NCBI GenBank assembly: GCA_025642075.2
Contig: JAODUO010000060.1
Coordinates: 350,001-414,000, forward strand
Length of the DNA: 64,000 nt
Source: Ridgeia piscesae
Lineage: Eukaryota > Annelida > Polychaeta > Sabellida > Siboglinidae
Direction: 5' to 3'
Part shown: one piece after another, positions 51,590-64,000 of the stretch
Numbering within the stretch: position 1 is the stretch's first letter
Layout: each line of letters opens with the position of its first letter
The notes under the pieces: model-generated
Database searches by the model: none
What the model saw: the letters and a program-made list of their open reading frames with translations, nothing else
What the model was told of the DNA's origin: nothing
Position numbers and translations under genes: made by a program

Positions 51590-52890
51590 CTATATTATAC
51601 GAACCATACACAGCACCACACACGAACCATATACAAGACCACACCTAGACCATACACAGCACCACACACGAACCATATACAAGACCACATCTAGACCATA
51701 TGCAGTGCCACACACGGATCATATACAAGGCCACACCTAGACCATATGCAGTGCCACACACGAACCATATACAAGACCACACCTAGACCATACACAGCAC
51801 CACACACGAACCATATACAAGACCACACCTAGACCATACACAGCACCACACACGAAATATATACAAGACCACACCTAGACGATACACAGCACCACACACG
51901 AACCATATACAAGACCACACCTAGACCATACACAGCACCACACACGAACCATATACAAGACCACACCTAGACCATACACAGCACCACACACGAACCACAT
52001 ACAAGACCACACCTAGACCATACACAGCACCACACACGAACCACATACAAGACCACACCTAGACCATACACAGCACCACACACGAACCATATACAAGACC
52101 ACACCTAGACCATACACAGCACCACACACGAACCACATACAAGACCACACCTAGACCATACACAGCACCACACACGAACCACACACAAGACCACACCTAG
52201 ACCATACACAGCACCACACACGACCACATACAAGACCACACCTAGACCATACACAGCACCACACACGAACCACATACAAGACCACACCTAGATCATACAC
52301 AGCACCACACACGAACCACATACAAGACCACACCTAGACCATACACAGCACCACACACGAACCATATACAAGACCACACCTAGACCATACACAGCACCAC
52401 ACACGAACCATATACAAGACCACACCTAGACCATACACAGCACCACACACGAACCACATACAAGACCACACCTAGATCATACACAGCACCACACACGAAC
52501 CACATACAAGACCACACCTAGATCATACACAGCACCACACACGAACCACATACAAGACCACACCTAGACCATACACAGCACCACACACGAACCATATACA
52601 AGACCACACCTAGACCATACACAGCACCACACACGAACCATATACAAGACCACACCTAGACCATACACAGCACCCCACACGAACCATATACAAGACCACA
52701 CCTAGACCATACACAGCACCACACACGAACCATATACAAGACCACACCTAGACCATACACAGCACCACACATGAACCATATACAAGACCACACCTAGACC
52801 ATACACAGCACCACACACGAACCATATACAAGACCACACCTAGACCATACACAGCACCACACACGAACCATATACAAGACCACACCTATA
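51590..52890. repeat. 46-bp satellite (about 28 copies)
   Basis: Unit made of two related halves, ACCATACACAGCACCACACA CG and AACCATATACAAGACCACAC CTAG. Copies are nearly identical in the middle and more varied at the edges. Confidence 0.95.
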
Positions 52891-53225
52891 CCATATGCAG
52901 TGCCAAACACGGATCATACACAGCACCATAGACGGACCATACCCAGCCCCACACCGGGATCATACCAAGTACCACACATGGACCGTACTCCGCACCAAAT
53001 ACGAACCATACACAGCACCATACACAGACCATACCCAGCACCACACACGGACCATTCCAAGCACCACACGCGGACCAAACACAACAACACACACGGATCA
53101 TACACAACAACATACACACGGACCATACACAACACCACACATGGACCATACACAACACTACACACGGACCATACACAACATCACACACGGACCATACTCA
53201 GCATCACACATTTACCATACACAAC
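52891..53225. repeat. Diverged 22-24-bp satellite domain
   Basis: Single half-units of the ACCATACACAGCACCACACA CGG type with many substitutions, between the 46-bp and 23-bp domains. Confidence 0.85.
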
Positions 53226-53795
53226 AACATACACACATATCCAGCACCACACCGAATATACATAGCACCACACACCGAATATACACAGCACCACACACGG
53301 AATATACACAGCACCACACACGGAATATAGACAGCATCACACACGGAATATAACCAGCACCACACATGGAATATACACAGGACCACACACGGAATATACA
53401 CAGCACCACACACGGAATATACACAGCACCACACACGGAATATACACAGCACCACACACGGAATATACACAGCGCCACCCACGGAATATACACAGCGCCA
53501 CACACGGAATATACACAGCACCACACACGGAATATACACAGCGCCACACGCGGAAAGTATACACAGCACCACACACGGAATATACACAGCACCACACGCG
53601 GAATATACACAGCACCACACACGGAATATACACAGCACCACATACGGAATATACACAGCAACACACACGGAATATAGACAGCGCCACACACGGAATAAAC
53701 ACAGGACCACACACGGAATATACACAGCACCACACACGGAATATACACAGCACCACACACGGAATATACACAGCACCACATACGGACCGTAGGTA
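53226..53795. repeat. 23-bp satellite (about 24 copies)
   Basis: Unit AATATACACAGCACCACACA CGG, highly regular. It derives from the same half-unit as the neighbouring domains. Confidence 0.95.
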
Positions 53796-54817
53796 TGACG
53801 ACTACACATAAGACCATGCTATGATCTCACGTCGGACTACATACGGTCATCCACCGAAAAAACATACGGGTCGTACACAGGACAACAAACGGACCACTGC
53901 CGGAAAGCAACGTTCTATTAATATATATTTTAAAAAACACGCTCGCGCGTACAGGCGCACGTACGTACTCAATCAGAAATGCGTACTCAAACAAACGGAT
54001 CTACGCCGGGCCAAGCAATTTTTATACAGAAAAACGACCGAAAGACGTATGCACGCACGCACGCACGCACACGCGTGAGCATGTATGTATGTATGAATGC
54101 ATGCATTCGTGCAACCATAACTACCAAACACACGCATTTATGAAATCAAATTAACCAAAATAGCGACCCCTACAACTTGTTACATGTAGTTGGGTGTGGC
54201 CGGCAGGTTGTATGGCTGAGTATGTGCTACTTCAGTCAACGTGTGTTTATACTGCATGGGACCGTCGAAGAGAACACAGGGTGTTCCACAATTATCACTC
54301 CTATTTAAAATATACCTCTATAAATAAACGCGGCCCAGTTTACACTATAGCATAGCCGCCTGCAAATATATCATATACGCGTACTTTTCTTTTCAGCTGT
54401 CACAGCAGTGAGTATACACTATAGGGTAACCCCGAACAACGAAACATTCCGACCGTTTCGTTCTGTATAATGCTCTTGTGGTTTGCGCTAACGATATCAG
54501 AGACGGTGGCGCACGTCACCGCCGGTAGAGACTTGTCTAGGTCTCTTACTATTCCACATACTCCGCGTCACTGCCTATCTCGGAGAAGTGTCTTAAATAC
54601 TCCCCGGTAGTTTTAGCTTCGATGCCTGCGCACGGTACTAAATTGACTGGAGCAGACGCCATCACGTGAAGAGCCTTCTCTTGCGGGTCCGCCAGGTTTC
54701 CTTTTCGTGGTGACTCGTTTTGAGTTAAGGGGGGAATGAAGGGCAAAACGCAGACCTGGTCAGTCATTTGCCGCAGCCAAAACACAAACGATCATGGTGA
54801 TCATCATCATTATCATG

Positions 54818-54831
54818 ATGATGATATTAGT

Positions 54832-54871
<40 letters not shown>

Positions 54872-54874
54872 GAC

Positions 54875-54954
<80 letters not shown>

Positions 54955-55118
54955 AGCAATATTGTTGTTGTTATTTTCATTACTATTGTTGTAATTATTG
55001 TCATTGTTGTTATTATTGTTATTTTTGGAATTTGCATTTATAGTTGTATCTGTATCTGTATCTGTATCTGTATCTGTATCTGTATCTGTATCTGTATCTG
55101 TATCTGTATCTGTTGTTG

Positions 55119-55177
<59 letters not shown>

Positions 55178-55650
55178 TTATTATCATTTTCATTTTCATT
55201 TTCATTTTCATTTTCATTTTTATTTTTATTTTTATTATCATCCTAATTATCATCCTAATTATCATCCTAATTATCATCCTAATTATCATCCTAATTAGCA
55301 TCCTAATTATCATCCTAATTATCATCCTAATTATCATCCTAATTATCATCCTAATTATAATCCTAATTATCGTCCCTAATTATCGTCATAATTATCATCA
55401 TAATTATCGTCATAGTTATCGTCATAGTTATCGTCATAGTTATCGTCATAATTATCGTCATAATTATCGTCATAATTATCGTCTTAATTATCGTCTTAAT
55501 TATCGTCATAATTATCGTCATAATTATCGTCATAATTATCGTCATAATTATCATCATAATTATCATCATAATTATCATCATAATTATCATCATAATTATC
55601 ATAATTATCATCATAATCATCATCATCATCATCGTCGTCATCATATCGGT
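54818..55650. repeat. Microsatellite mosaic next to the Wnt4 splice donor
   Basis: Successive blocks of (TAA)n, (TAG)n, (TTG)n, (TATCTG)n, (TTA)n, (TTTTCA)n, (ATCCTAATT)-type and (ATTATCGTCATA)n fill 830 bases and stop about ten bases from the donor of the Wnt4 exon at 55662-55897. The 403-codon plus-strand frame through it is an artefact. Confidence 0.95.
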
Positions 55651-55661
55651 AGATCCCCTAC

Positions 55662-55897
55662 CTTGATTGAGGACGTTGCCGAAGACGGAGGCGGCGTTGA
55701 TGGTGCTACAGTTCCAGCGGCGGTTCGAGAACTGATACTGACACTCGACGATGGCGAGCAGCGCCCCCGACTGGACGGCGTGCATCAGGTCGAAGTAACG
55801 TTGACACAGCTGCCGCTGACGCTTCACGAGGCCGCGCTGCTTGCCGCAACTGGCGACATCCTGCAGACTGCTCGCACTCCCCGCCATCGCCATCGAC
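55662..55897 (-). CDS. Wnt4: Wnt4, first exon seen (second coding exon)
   Basis: The acceptor TTCCCGTGTCACAG opens the exon, which begins with the last base of a codon, and the donor is CAAG/GTAGGG leaving one base. It encodes about 78 residues: SCGKQRGLVKRQRQLCQRYF, then ALLAIVECQYQF, NRRWNCST (a glycosylation site conserved in Wnts) and VFGNVLNQG. This aligns with the Wnt4 region that starts about 25-30 residues after the signal peptide, so the exon with the start codon and signal peptide lies further upstream (above 55897 or outside the window) and was not found. The ATG at 55893 is in frame but would give no signal peptide, so it is not taken as the start. Confidence 0.92.
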
Positions 55898-55968
55898 CTG
55901 TGACACGGGAAGGGACGTTATTATGTCGTGTTGTTGATTGTGTATAGTTGTTTTGAAAGAGTATGAGA

Positions 55969-56166
55969 AAGATAGAGACGGAGACGGGGGGACAGGGGGA
56001 CGGGGGGACGGGGAGACGGGAGAGACGGGGAGACGGGGAGACGGGGAGACGGGGAGACGGGGAGACGGGGAGACGGGGAGACGGGGAGACAGATATAGAG
56101 AGATGAAAGATGGAAAGAGAGGAGAGAGATGGGGAGAGTGAACGAGAGGGCGAGAGAGTGAGAAAC

Positions 56167-56198
<32 letters not shown>

Positions 56199-56242
56199 CG
56201 AGAGAGAGAGCGAGAGCGAGAGCGAGAGCGAGAGCGAGAAGA

Positions 56243-56316
<74 letters not shown>

Positions 56317-56326
56317 GAGAGGGAGA

Positions 56327-56371
<45 letters not shown>

Positions 56372-56375
56372 AGAA
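55969..56375. repeat. (GGGGAGAC)n, (GA)n and (GACA)n purine-rich tract
   Basis: About fifteen copies of GGGGAGAC, GA-rich blocks with GAGAGC, ten copies of ACAG, then (GA)n. It starts 70 bases upstream of the acceptor of the Wnt4 exon. Confidence 0.95.
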
Positions 56376-57761
56376 GGAGGAGATGATATGATTATATGAT
56401 GACAGCGGAAACGACATTGGTGACAAAGAAGCAAACGGCAGAAAACAACGACACAAATGGTGAGGAATGAACCTTTTAGATTTGGGAGAGCACGTGTGAC
56501 TGACACAGAGCGATCTAATCCAGTCGCTACGAACACTTCGTTTGTAAACATTGCACGCATCGTATACAAACAGATGTCTCCAAACATCGGTACTCTAAGG
56601 CAAACCATTGGCTTCTATCTACACGTGTCGCTGGCTTCTTTAACATTTTAATAGTCCGACAAATCAGTTCGATAGAAGACAATTAAACTAACGCAACGTT
56701 TTCTGTCGTTTATTTAGTTAGGTGTTAGCGGGAAATGTTGCACTACAAAACCCCTACTGAATGATGGAAATAACAAACACAAAAGTGAAGGGTGTCATAT
56801 ATTCCACGGTTCAATAGATCAAGCTTCAGCGGCAAACTTCAAGTGCAGTTCGTATAGTTGTAACACAAATTGGCCTGCAAAGCTCATGTCGAGAGCATCT
56901 TATTGTATGGGCGAAAGGATTTTTTTAAATAATAACTGACATACAATACGAACCTTACGTTCAGATCAAAGGACTGAATACAGCGTTTTATAAGACATTA
57001 TTGTTATTGCTATTATTATTTCTTACCTAATTAGAGGTTGCTACAAACAGTTTTGCCGTCACAATCTGGATATCAAATGATAATCAAATAAAAGTGTGAC
57101 GTTCCTAATAGCGTTGACTATTACGCTAAGAAGAAGAAACCGGGAATGTATAAAAAAAAATTCATTGCAAGATAGCAATCGGCAAGTCAGTTTCACTTGG
57201 GCGATCTTCTTGGTGTCTTTCTGTGCATTTCAATGGGTTGGGCGAGGCAATGGTGATGTGCCAACATCTGCTTCACGTAAATGACGATCTTAACTATTCG
57301 AGGACATAATTCGAGGAAAACTATCGACGAGGAGAATAAGTGTCCTAAGAATGAAATGCACAGAAAGAGACCAAGAAGAACGCACTGGCATGGGAAGATC
57401 TCTTAGTTTTAGAGTGCGACACGGCATCCTTGGAAAACGGGACCGATGGATAAGACGGGTGAATGAGACGGGTTGGGACCATTTCAATAATTTTGTTAAC
57501 ACGAATTTGCTCTTTAACATCAATGTTGATCTTGAACACCTGAACACCTGACAGCGACCAATTCAGTTTATGAGATATTGTTTCGTAGTATTTATCATTA
57601 TCGAAACCAACTGGTAACAGCCTTAATTGGCTCCGCTATCTGCTTGGAATCGTACACTATATCATCGATTGTTATATATATATTATATACTTATTGTATA
57701 TATATATATATATATTATATATATATCATATATATATATATACTGTCTTATATCATCTTAT
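56376..57761. other. Non-coding, nothing recognised
   Basis: Expected to be Wnt4 upstream intron. No signal-peptide exon with a donor in the required phase was recognised. Short TA runs occur at 57673-57740. Confidence 0.4.
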
Positions 57762-57978
57762 CATCCATCCATCCATCCATCCATCCATCCATCCATCCAT
57801 CATCATCCATCCATCCATCCATCCATCCATCCATCCATCCATCCATCCATCCATCCATCCATCCATCCATCCATCCATCCATCCATCCATCCATCCATCC
57901 ATCCATCCATCCATCCATCCATCCATCCATCCATCCATCCATCCATCCATCCATCCATCCATCCATCCATCCATCCAC
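57762..57978. repeat. (CATC)n microsatellite
   Basis: About 54 CATC/ATCC tetramers with one CATCATC break near 57798. Confidence 0.97.
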
Positions 57979-59799
57979 CATTCATCCATCCACCTACAAA
58001 TTGTGAACACAACGAAGCGCCAGCGCGACATTGCTGCCTGTGTGTCATCGAAATAGCGTCTTCCGTAATACGGAATTGGACATTATGCATGTTGAAGAAA
58101 ATAATAATTTAACAACTGTTTAAAGATGAGTTTTCCATAAGAACTCTTTCTCTTGGTGAAATGGTCCCCTGAGCTTCTTGGATAAGGAGGAAAACGCAAG
58201 TACGATACGGTCCTTCTCACCCGTTGGGACGCGTCGGTCGGTGGCCGTATTGCCTTACGGCGAAGCTGATCCAATTATCACATTTGTCAACGTTCCGCGT
58301 GAGCTACTCGCGTAATGTCTTCCTGCCAGTCGCGCAAAGACGTACGTGTGACAACGTGCATCTCTCCGCCCGAGTGACGCCGACAGACAGAAGTCACGGG
58401 TCGATTGAAAGCTTTTGGAAAAGTTATCGTCCCGCTGTGTTAAAACGTGACGCGGGCACAGACAGCGCAAGGTGTAAATACCGCGAATCCTGGGTCGTAT
58501 CAACGATCTCGGGTGTGGTGGGGTGGGGTGTAGGGGTGTAGGGGTGTAGGGGTGTATAGAGGCCAATGTAGTCACATATTAAAATATATTAGATTGCAAA
58601 GTATTTTTTCATATTGTCACACGGACAGAATATCGTGAACTGGAGCGTCTAGTTTTGTGTCACGAATTGCACAATTATTCCACACGCATGAAGTCCCCAC
58701 GAATCCGGCACGCAAGCGATTCTTGTCGCCGGTCCGTTTTGGACGACACTTAACAAGACCGTACACACCTGACCCCCATCTCGTTATCGGCAAGGGTATT
58801 TAAAGTCAAACTTACTGCAATACGCACACAATTTGAATATAATTTTACTTGTCTGCGTTATAGTTCCCACCTTCAATATGAGTTTTTGTCGGGTGAAAAC
58901 CTATAAAACATTTAACGGAGGTTTCTGTCGTGGCAGTTACACCCGTTTCCGATATAATACGTAGCTCGTTCGAGTCTTTGGGGACCGGAACATGATTGAA
59001 AATAGCAAAATAGCAATATGGCGGCTGACGAGACTTGCGTGCCGTATATTTGGATATAAATTACAGAAAAGCAAAGCCACATTATACCATATTTTAAAAT
59101 AAATTGTGATAATAATAGTATCACAATTTATGTAAACAATATTATGTAAACATTCATACACAAGGAAGTGCAGTCAGAAATCATTCTAATACAGACACTG
59201 CACCGACATTATCTAAAACGTTTGGTTGTACATCGCGTGTGATATTATTACACAGTTGTTACACCGGATACCCGGAAACTAAACAGTACAAACCTATCCA
59301 AACAACAGTCGCTGATATTTTTTATCATAGTAGTTTACGGTTTTTGAATAGTTAAATATAAACACGCAAAATGTCCTTTTTCTGTGGAAGGTATATACTG
59401 TTAGTGGTTTTATTACGCATTGATCACGATAAGATAAAGGCATAATAAATCTCAACGTATGGTTTAACGATCATCGATGTTTGTCGGGTACTCGTAAACG
59501 ACGTGTATATTGACCCAGGCGTCAGAATCACGATAACCGTGCCAATGTTTACATTACTCGCAGCGAACTGTTTGCCGACCCAGGCATATCAAACATTCGC
59601 ATACATCGAGAACGATGTAAGTGTTAGCGTCAATGTCTGATCTCATCATCGCAAAATACGGGTTATTATCTCACTACACGTGTCGTTGGAGAGTTCACAT
59701 GATAGGCCAAGAAAACAGAGCAACCACCCCGAGCATAGACTAACTACACATACACGCAAACGTCAGATGGCCAGTTTACGTGGTCCGCAGGGACTATAA
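57979..59799. other. Non-coding, nothing recognised
   Basis: Includes a short (GGGTGTAG)n run at 58513-58555. No gene, RNA or mobile element supported. Confidence 0.4.
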
Positions 59800-60010
59800 C
59801 ACACTTCCAAATCATACTCCTGGGGAAGCTAATGACACTTATAGACATATATAGCCAATGACTTATATTACATACTTCCAAATCAAACTCTTGAGTAAGC
59901 TAGCGACACTTATAGACAGATATAGCCAATGACTTATATTACATACTTCCAAATCAAACTCTTGAGTAAGCTAGCGACACTTACATAAACACAGCCAATG
60001 GCTTGCGTTA
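59800..60010. repeat. About 74-bp tandem repeat, 2.8 copies
   Basis: Units share ACTTCCAAATCAAACTCTTG, AGTAAGCTAGCGACACTTA and AGCCAATGACTTATATTACA. Confidence 0.9.
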
Positions 60011-60239
60011 CAGTACTGATGTTTTGAGATATATATTTGCATACAATGTATACAAACGAGTACTGTTAATTTAGGCGCCTGGGTTTGATCGCTCTGTGCG
60101 AACTGCACGTTTTCTCCTAAATGTAAAATGTATCTTTCGGATCATTCCTTTCGTTGTTGTGTACATTTTCCGTCTTTGTCGTGGTGACAAGTTGTCGTTG
60201 TTGTCATTATAATCACATTAATCACCGTCATGGCTGCGC

Positions 60240-60284
60240 GGGCACACACACACACATACACACACACACACGCACACACGCACA

Positions 60285-60345
<61 letters not shown>
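60240..60345. repeat. (CA)n microsatellite
   Basis: CA dinucleotides with CATA, CGCA and CACCACA breaks on the left side. Confidence 0.95.
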
Positions 60346-60526
60346 AAAGGATATGTTGAGTTTTATGAATACCTCAACATATGTGTGGAATAGTTTAATA
60401 ACACATTCCCAACTCATACTTTTATGTGTAAATGGGGATAATGCGATCGTGTTTATCGTAAAATCGCGTTACACTGTATAAACTATCAGAATATATTGTG
60501 TACGACTATATTCTCTGCGCATTACT

Positions 60527-60655
60527 TGCGGCGTGGCTGAATGATTCCCAGAGAAGTCGAGATGGTGTTCGATTGAACAGGTTTGCCAGGGAGTAAAGTT
60601 GAAACGATCTGAACAGTCCCGAGGGTTGAAAACTGCGCTGTAAACCGTACATTTT
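60527..60655 (+). mobile_element. SINE fragment, same family as 18932-19237
   Basis: GATTCCCAGAGAAGTCGAGA and GTGTTCGATTGAACAGGTTT match the other copy with a few substitutions through the GGGAGTAAA motif and a weaker CTGCGCTGTA end. The tRNA-like head is missing. Confidence 0.8.
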
Positions 60656-61663
60656 CAGGAAAAACTTTGAAGGAATAGTTCTGGTATGTATATTGTGTTA
60701 CGTCACATAGAGAAGAGAAACAGTTTAACAAACTCCCATCGTATTATGTACTGCTTGAGGTAACAGAAGTTCACGGAAACACATACGACTGATTATGAAG
60801 GACACCAAACATCATCGCTGTTTAGAATCTTCTCAAACCGGAAGCTGAAATGTGATACTATAAACACACGTCAATGACACGTTGTACGCTGACAAATGCG
60901 AGTTTCTCGGAACGGGTTGTCCCAGTGATTACGTTCCGTTTGTAGCGACACAACCAACATTGACAACTTCGCATTTTCGACGGCGCCATTTTGTCTCGGA
61001 GAGCGTCATCGCATCAAATCGAGGCAGCGAATCGACGAGCGTTGCCGGTGAACCGCGCACCCGGGCAAACCCTTTCCGGTGTCGGGTTCGCGAAAAACAA
61101 GTTGGCGTGAAACTACTAGTCGAGCGAGATAAAGCCGCGCGTCAAAACGCGATATAAACTGTCTATCTCGCGCGTGCCGGCGAATGTTTCAATGAAGCCA
61201 AGGTTTGGTGGTCGATGTTTAGCGCACGTACTGGACTTGCTATGGTCACAAGCGATGTCAGATTGCTTGGCCAGATTAACAGTATCATCAGAACACGCGT
61301 GATCGTGAATAGATTATGCGGATTTAGATAACAGTAAAGTCCATACACTGCACTACCGCGTTATCACCGGATTGCGACTTCATGAATCACGTTGTGTTGT
61401 ACGCGTAATTTGTACCTGATGATGGGAAGACTCAATAACGTGCAAGATGCAGCGAAATTATAGAGAAACATCCCGGAGTTCATATAATTCGTAATCGTAA
61501 TCATTAACATGGACATAATATCTAAGATACTACGCAACTCTCTTGATGACGGTGAATAGTTCCATTCTATACAGTTCGTTTGAGTCAACGTTATGCAAAG
61601 TGTGTCACTGTCATCATCTTAATAATAACATATTTCTATTGACGAAGCAATTTAATGATGTAC

Positions 61664-61737
<74 letters not shown>

Positions 61738-63159
61738 ATTAACACGGCTCTGTAAACATATAGTCTGCATTACCTGCGTTAAATTAAACGTTTAGTTTTT
61801 GGTTTCAAGTGAGACAGAAATAAGTCATGAACGGACATTTTGTCACCTGGAGTTTTTTTGGGGGGGATAATATAATCGATCACAATTATACCATATATTG
61901 CAGCGAGACATATCTATCAAAATAATACTAAACAGCTTACAAGCCTACCAGTATGTATTGGACCAATATGTGTATAACAAAGAATAAAATCGAAACGCAA
62001 CTCGACGTGAACGTTTGGGGGGTCTACGTAAAGACACAATTATACTTGGCGATAGCAAATGTATTGATTTTCTACACTCAGCCACTTTGGACGAAGCTTT
62101 GTAACCAGCAAAAGGATACACAAATCCTACGCCACAAAACCGCTGAACATGATTATATATATGCGTGAAAAAACCTTTATGTAAGTTGCATTTCCAACGG
62201 ACCACACAAACGGCTAAAAACAGTACTCGTCGAGAAAGGGGCGTCATCATAAAGACCGCCCATTGCGCGACGTACAGAGATGGCATGATAACTCAATATG
62301 TGTGTCAACGTAAGACGTATCGGTCTACACGTTGACGTGACAGACGGGCAGACACGCACGGACGGCAGACTGCAAGCGGAGAAGTCGTTGTGAAAAACGT
62401 GGGATTCCGACAAAAACACGCAACTGCGCTCGTATGGTTATATACATTACGGCAAGCTCGAATCCCACGAAGGTCAAATCATCGTATGACGACGATTCCG
62501 GTCAACTGTACCACTGCTACGGAATAAGTTACTGTTATTGGTCGCTTCTCTTATAAAACAAAATCCGGACTGAAGTTGGTCTAGATATGATAAACCTCGA
62601 GTCTTGTGTCCTGGTCTCCCACGGCTGTTACTGGCCTGTTATCTTAACCAACCATCTCTACTCTCCTGTGTCTTAAATATTAATAATATTTGTTATTTAT
62701 AAAATGCCGTATATCCGAAATCTACTTCCGCTCACAGGTGCATAAAATACAACATTTGTAAAACATAAATATATAAAATCTACGTAGTTATATCGACTCT
62801 CGCATACTGGAGGAGTATACGTCATCCGTTAGCAAGTATATAACCAGCCATTTGAATCATATGGGTGTTAGTACGATACATAACTAATTTCCTACTAACT
62901 GACCGAATCACACTGCATTACACTGCTGTCAAGGCATCTTCACGCGAGAATTCCCACCATCAGTAACAATCCTACGCACCCACTGCACTCCGCGCAAGAC
63001 AGACACAAGAACGACATGTCGACATCTTCTCTGACACCTCCTGTCAGCTCTCGTAAATTGCTCGGGTTTAGAATTCCACCAAACATCTACGTCGACGCAT
63101 CGCTGGGGAGAGGAAGTCCCGAAGGCAGGGTCGGTGTCGAGGAGCGTTTCATCCGCTAC
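60656..63159. other. Non-coding, nothing recognised except a TA tract
   Basis: A (TA)n run occupies 61667-61733. GC-rich sequence at 60960-61160 contains several CG pairs and a 91-codon frame without domain. No exon is supported. Confidence 0.4.
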
Positions 63160-63585
63160 GTACGGGTAGGGAGGATACGTACGGGAAGGGAGGATACGTA
63201 CGGGAAGGGAGGATACGTACGGGAAGGGAGGATACGTACGGGAAGGGAGGATACGTACGGGAAGGGAGGATACGTACGGGAAGGAGGATACGTACGGGAA
63301 GGGAGGATACGTACGGGAAGGGAGGATACGTACGGGAAGGGAGGATACGTACGGGAAGGGAGGATACGTACGGGAAGGGAGGATACGTACGGGAAGGGAG
63401 GATACGTACGGGAAGAGGACGTCAGGGATACGTACGGGAAGGGAGGATACGTACGGGAAGGGAGGATACGTACGGGAAGGGAGGATACGTACGGGAAGGG
63501 AGGATACGTACGGGAAGGGAGGATACGTACGGGAAGGGAGGATACGTACGGGAAGGGAGGATACGTACGGGAAGGGAGGACATCC
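63160..63585. repeat. 19-bp minisatellite (GGGAAGGGAGGATACGTAC)
   Basis: About 22 near-perfect copies; one 18-bp unit and one with an inserted GACGTCAGG near 63420. Frames through it are artefacts. Confidence 0.95.
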
Positions 63586-63599
63586 CGCGTTACGCATGG

Positions 63600-64000
63600 A
63601 GAGGGCGGATATCTGGTTATATGTGTAGAGATAGGGTGAATATCTCAATATACGTACGGAAAGGGTGGACATCTCGTTATATGTAAGAGAGGGTGTACAT
63701 CTCGTTATATGTACTAGAGAGGGTGGACATCTCGTTAGTGGAAGGGAGGATCGTAGTAGAGAGGGTGGACATCTCGTTATATGTACAGAGAGGGTGGACA
63801 TCTCGTTATATGTAAGAGAGGGTGGACATCTCGTTATATGTACAGAAAGGGTGGACATCTCGTTATATGTATAGAGAGGGTGGACATCTCGTTATATGTA
63901 CAGAGAGGGTGGACATCTCGTTATATGTACAGAGAGGGTGGACATCTCGTTATATGTACAGAGAGGGTGGACATCTCGTTATATGTACAGAGAGGGTGGA
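63600..64000. repeat. 29-bp minisatellite, continues beyond the window
   Basis: Unit GAGAGGGTGGACATCTCGTT ATATGTACA, becoming more regular toward the right edge, where the array is still running. Confidence 0.95.

Noticed and set aside
53204..53817. 200-codon minus-strand frames (CVYSVCGAVYIP type)
   Set aside because: Translations of the 23-bp satellite in which the repeat avoids stops.
55891..55893. In-frame ATG as the Wnt4 start codon
   Set aside because: It would give a protein without a signal peptide, and a consensus acceptor lies immediately upstream.
54736..55947. 403-codon plus-strand frame
   Set aside because: Runs through the microsatellite mosaic and then antisense to the Wnt4 exon.
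61945..62286. Candidate Wnt4 signal-peptide exon on the minus strand (hydrophobic run after LSRRVLFLAVCVV)
   Set aside because: The hydrophobic segment is too far from a start codon, no good donor in the needed phase follows, and it shows no Wnt4 similarity.

Overview
This is eukaryotic animal DNA. Coding information comes in short exons bounded by GT..AG splice sites, introns reach about 13 kb, and the space between exons is filled with microsatellites, minisatellites, tRNA-derived SINE fragments, non-LTR and LTR retrotransposon debris and small inverted-repeat DNA elements. The two recognisable genes are bilaterian developmental regulators: a Wnt4 orthologue and a multi-C2H2 zinc-finger protein ending in an Ikaros/Hunchback-type finger pair. 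The repeat content (RTE-like LINE, invertebrate-style SINE, extremely long pure dinucleotide tracts) suggests an invertebrate bilaterian such as a lophotrochozoan or a cephalochordate, sequenced with long reads. I cannot name the species.

Layout. 0-1.4 kb: two minus-strand exons of a small secreted cysteine-rich protein that runs off the left edge. 1.4-4.4 kb: an inverted repeat around a Gypsy reverse-transcriptase scrap, then an LTR with a gag-like fragment. 5.3 kb: a tRNA-Met(CAU)-like gene with a 12-nt insertion. 6.7-8.7 kb: three minisatellites in succession. 8.8-9.1 kb: a well-formed but unrecognised minus-strand terminal exon. 11.9-12.8 kb: an uninterrupted (CA)425 tract. 13.75-23.54 kb: four exons of the zinc-finger gene on the plus strand, with introns containing a LINE fragment, a hAT-like element, a SINE and an RTE-like LINE with an exact 16-bp target-site duplication. 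28.08-55.90 kb: three exons of Wnt4 on the minus strand, giving everything except the signal-peptide exon. 50.3-53.8 kb and 54.8-55.65 kb: satellites and microsatellite mosaics inside the first Wnt4 intron seen here. 55.9-64 kb: no gene that I can support, and two minisatellites at the right edge.

The zinc-finger gene and Wnt4 are convergent, with coding ends about 4.5 kb apart. They have no known joint pathway; one is a nuclear DNA-binding regulator and the other a secreted signal. Splice phases agree across every junction described for both genes, which is the main evidence that both are intact over the exons seen. I found no prokaryotic-type system, CRISPR array or clearly new multi-gene system. 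The unusual material is in repeat structure, in mobile elements very close to exons, and in three orphan exons.
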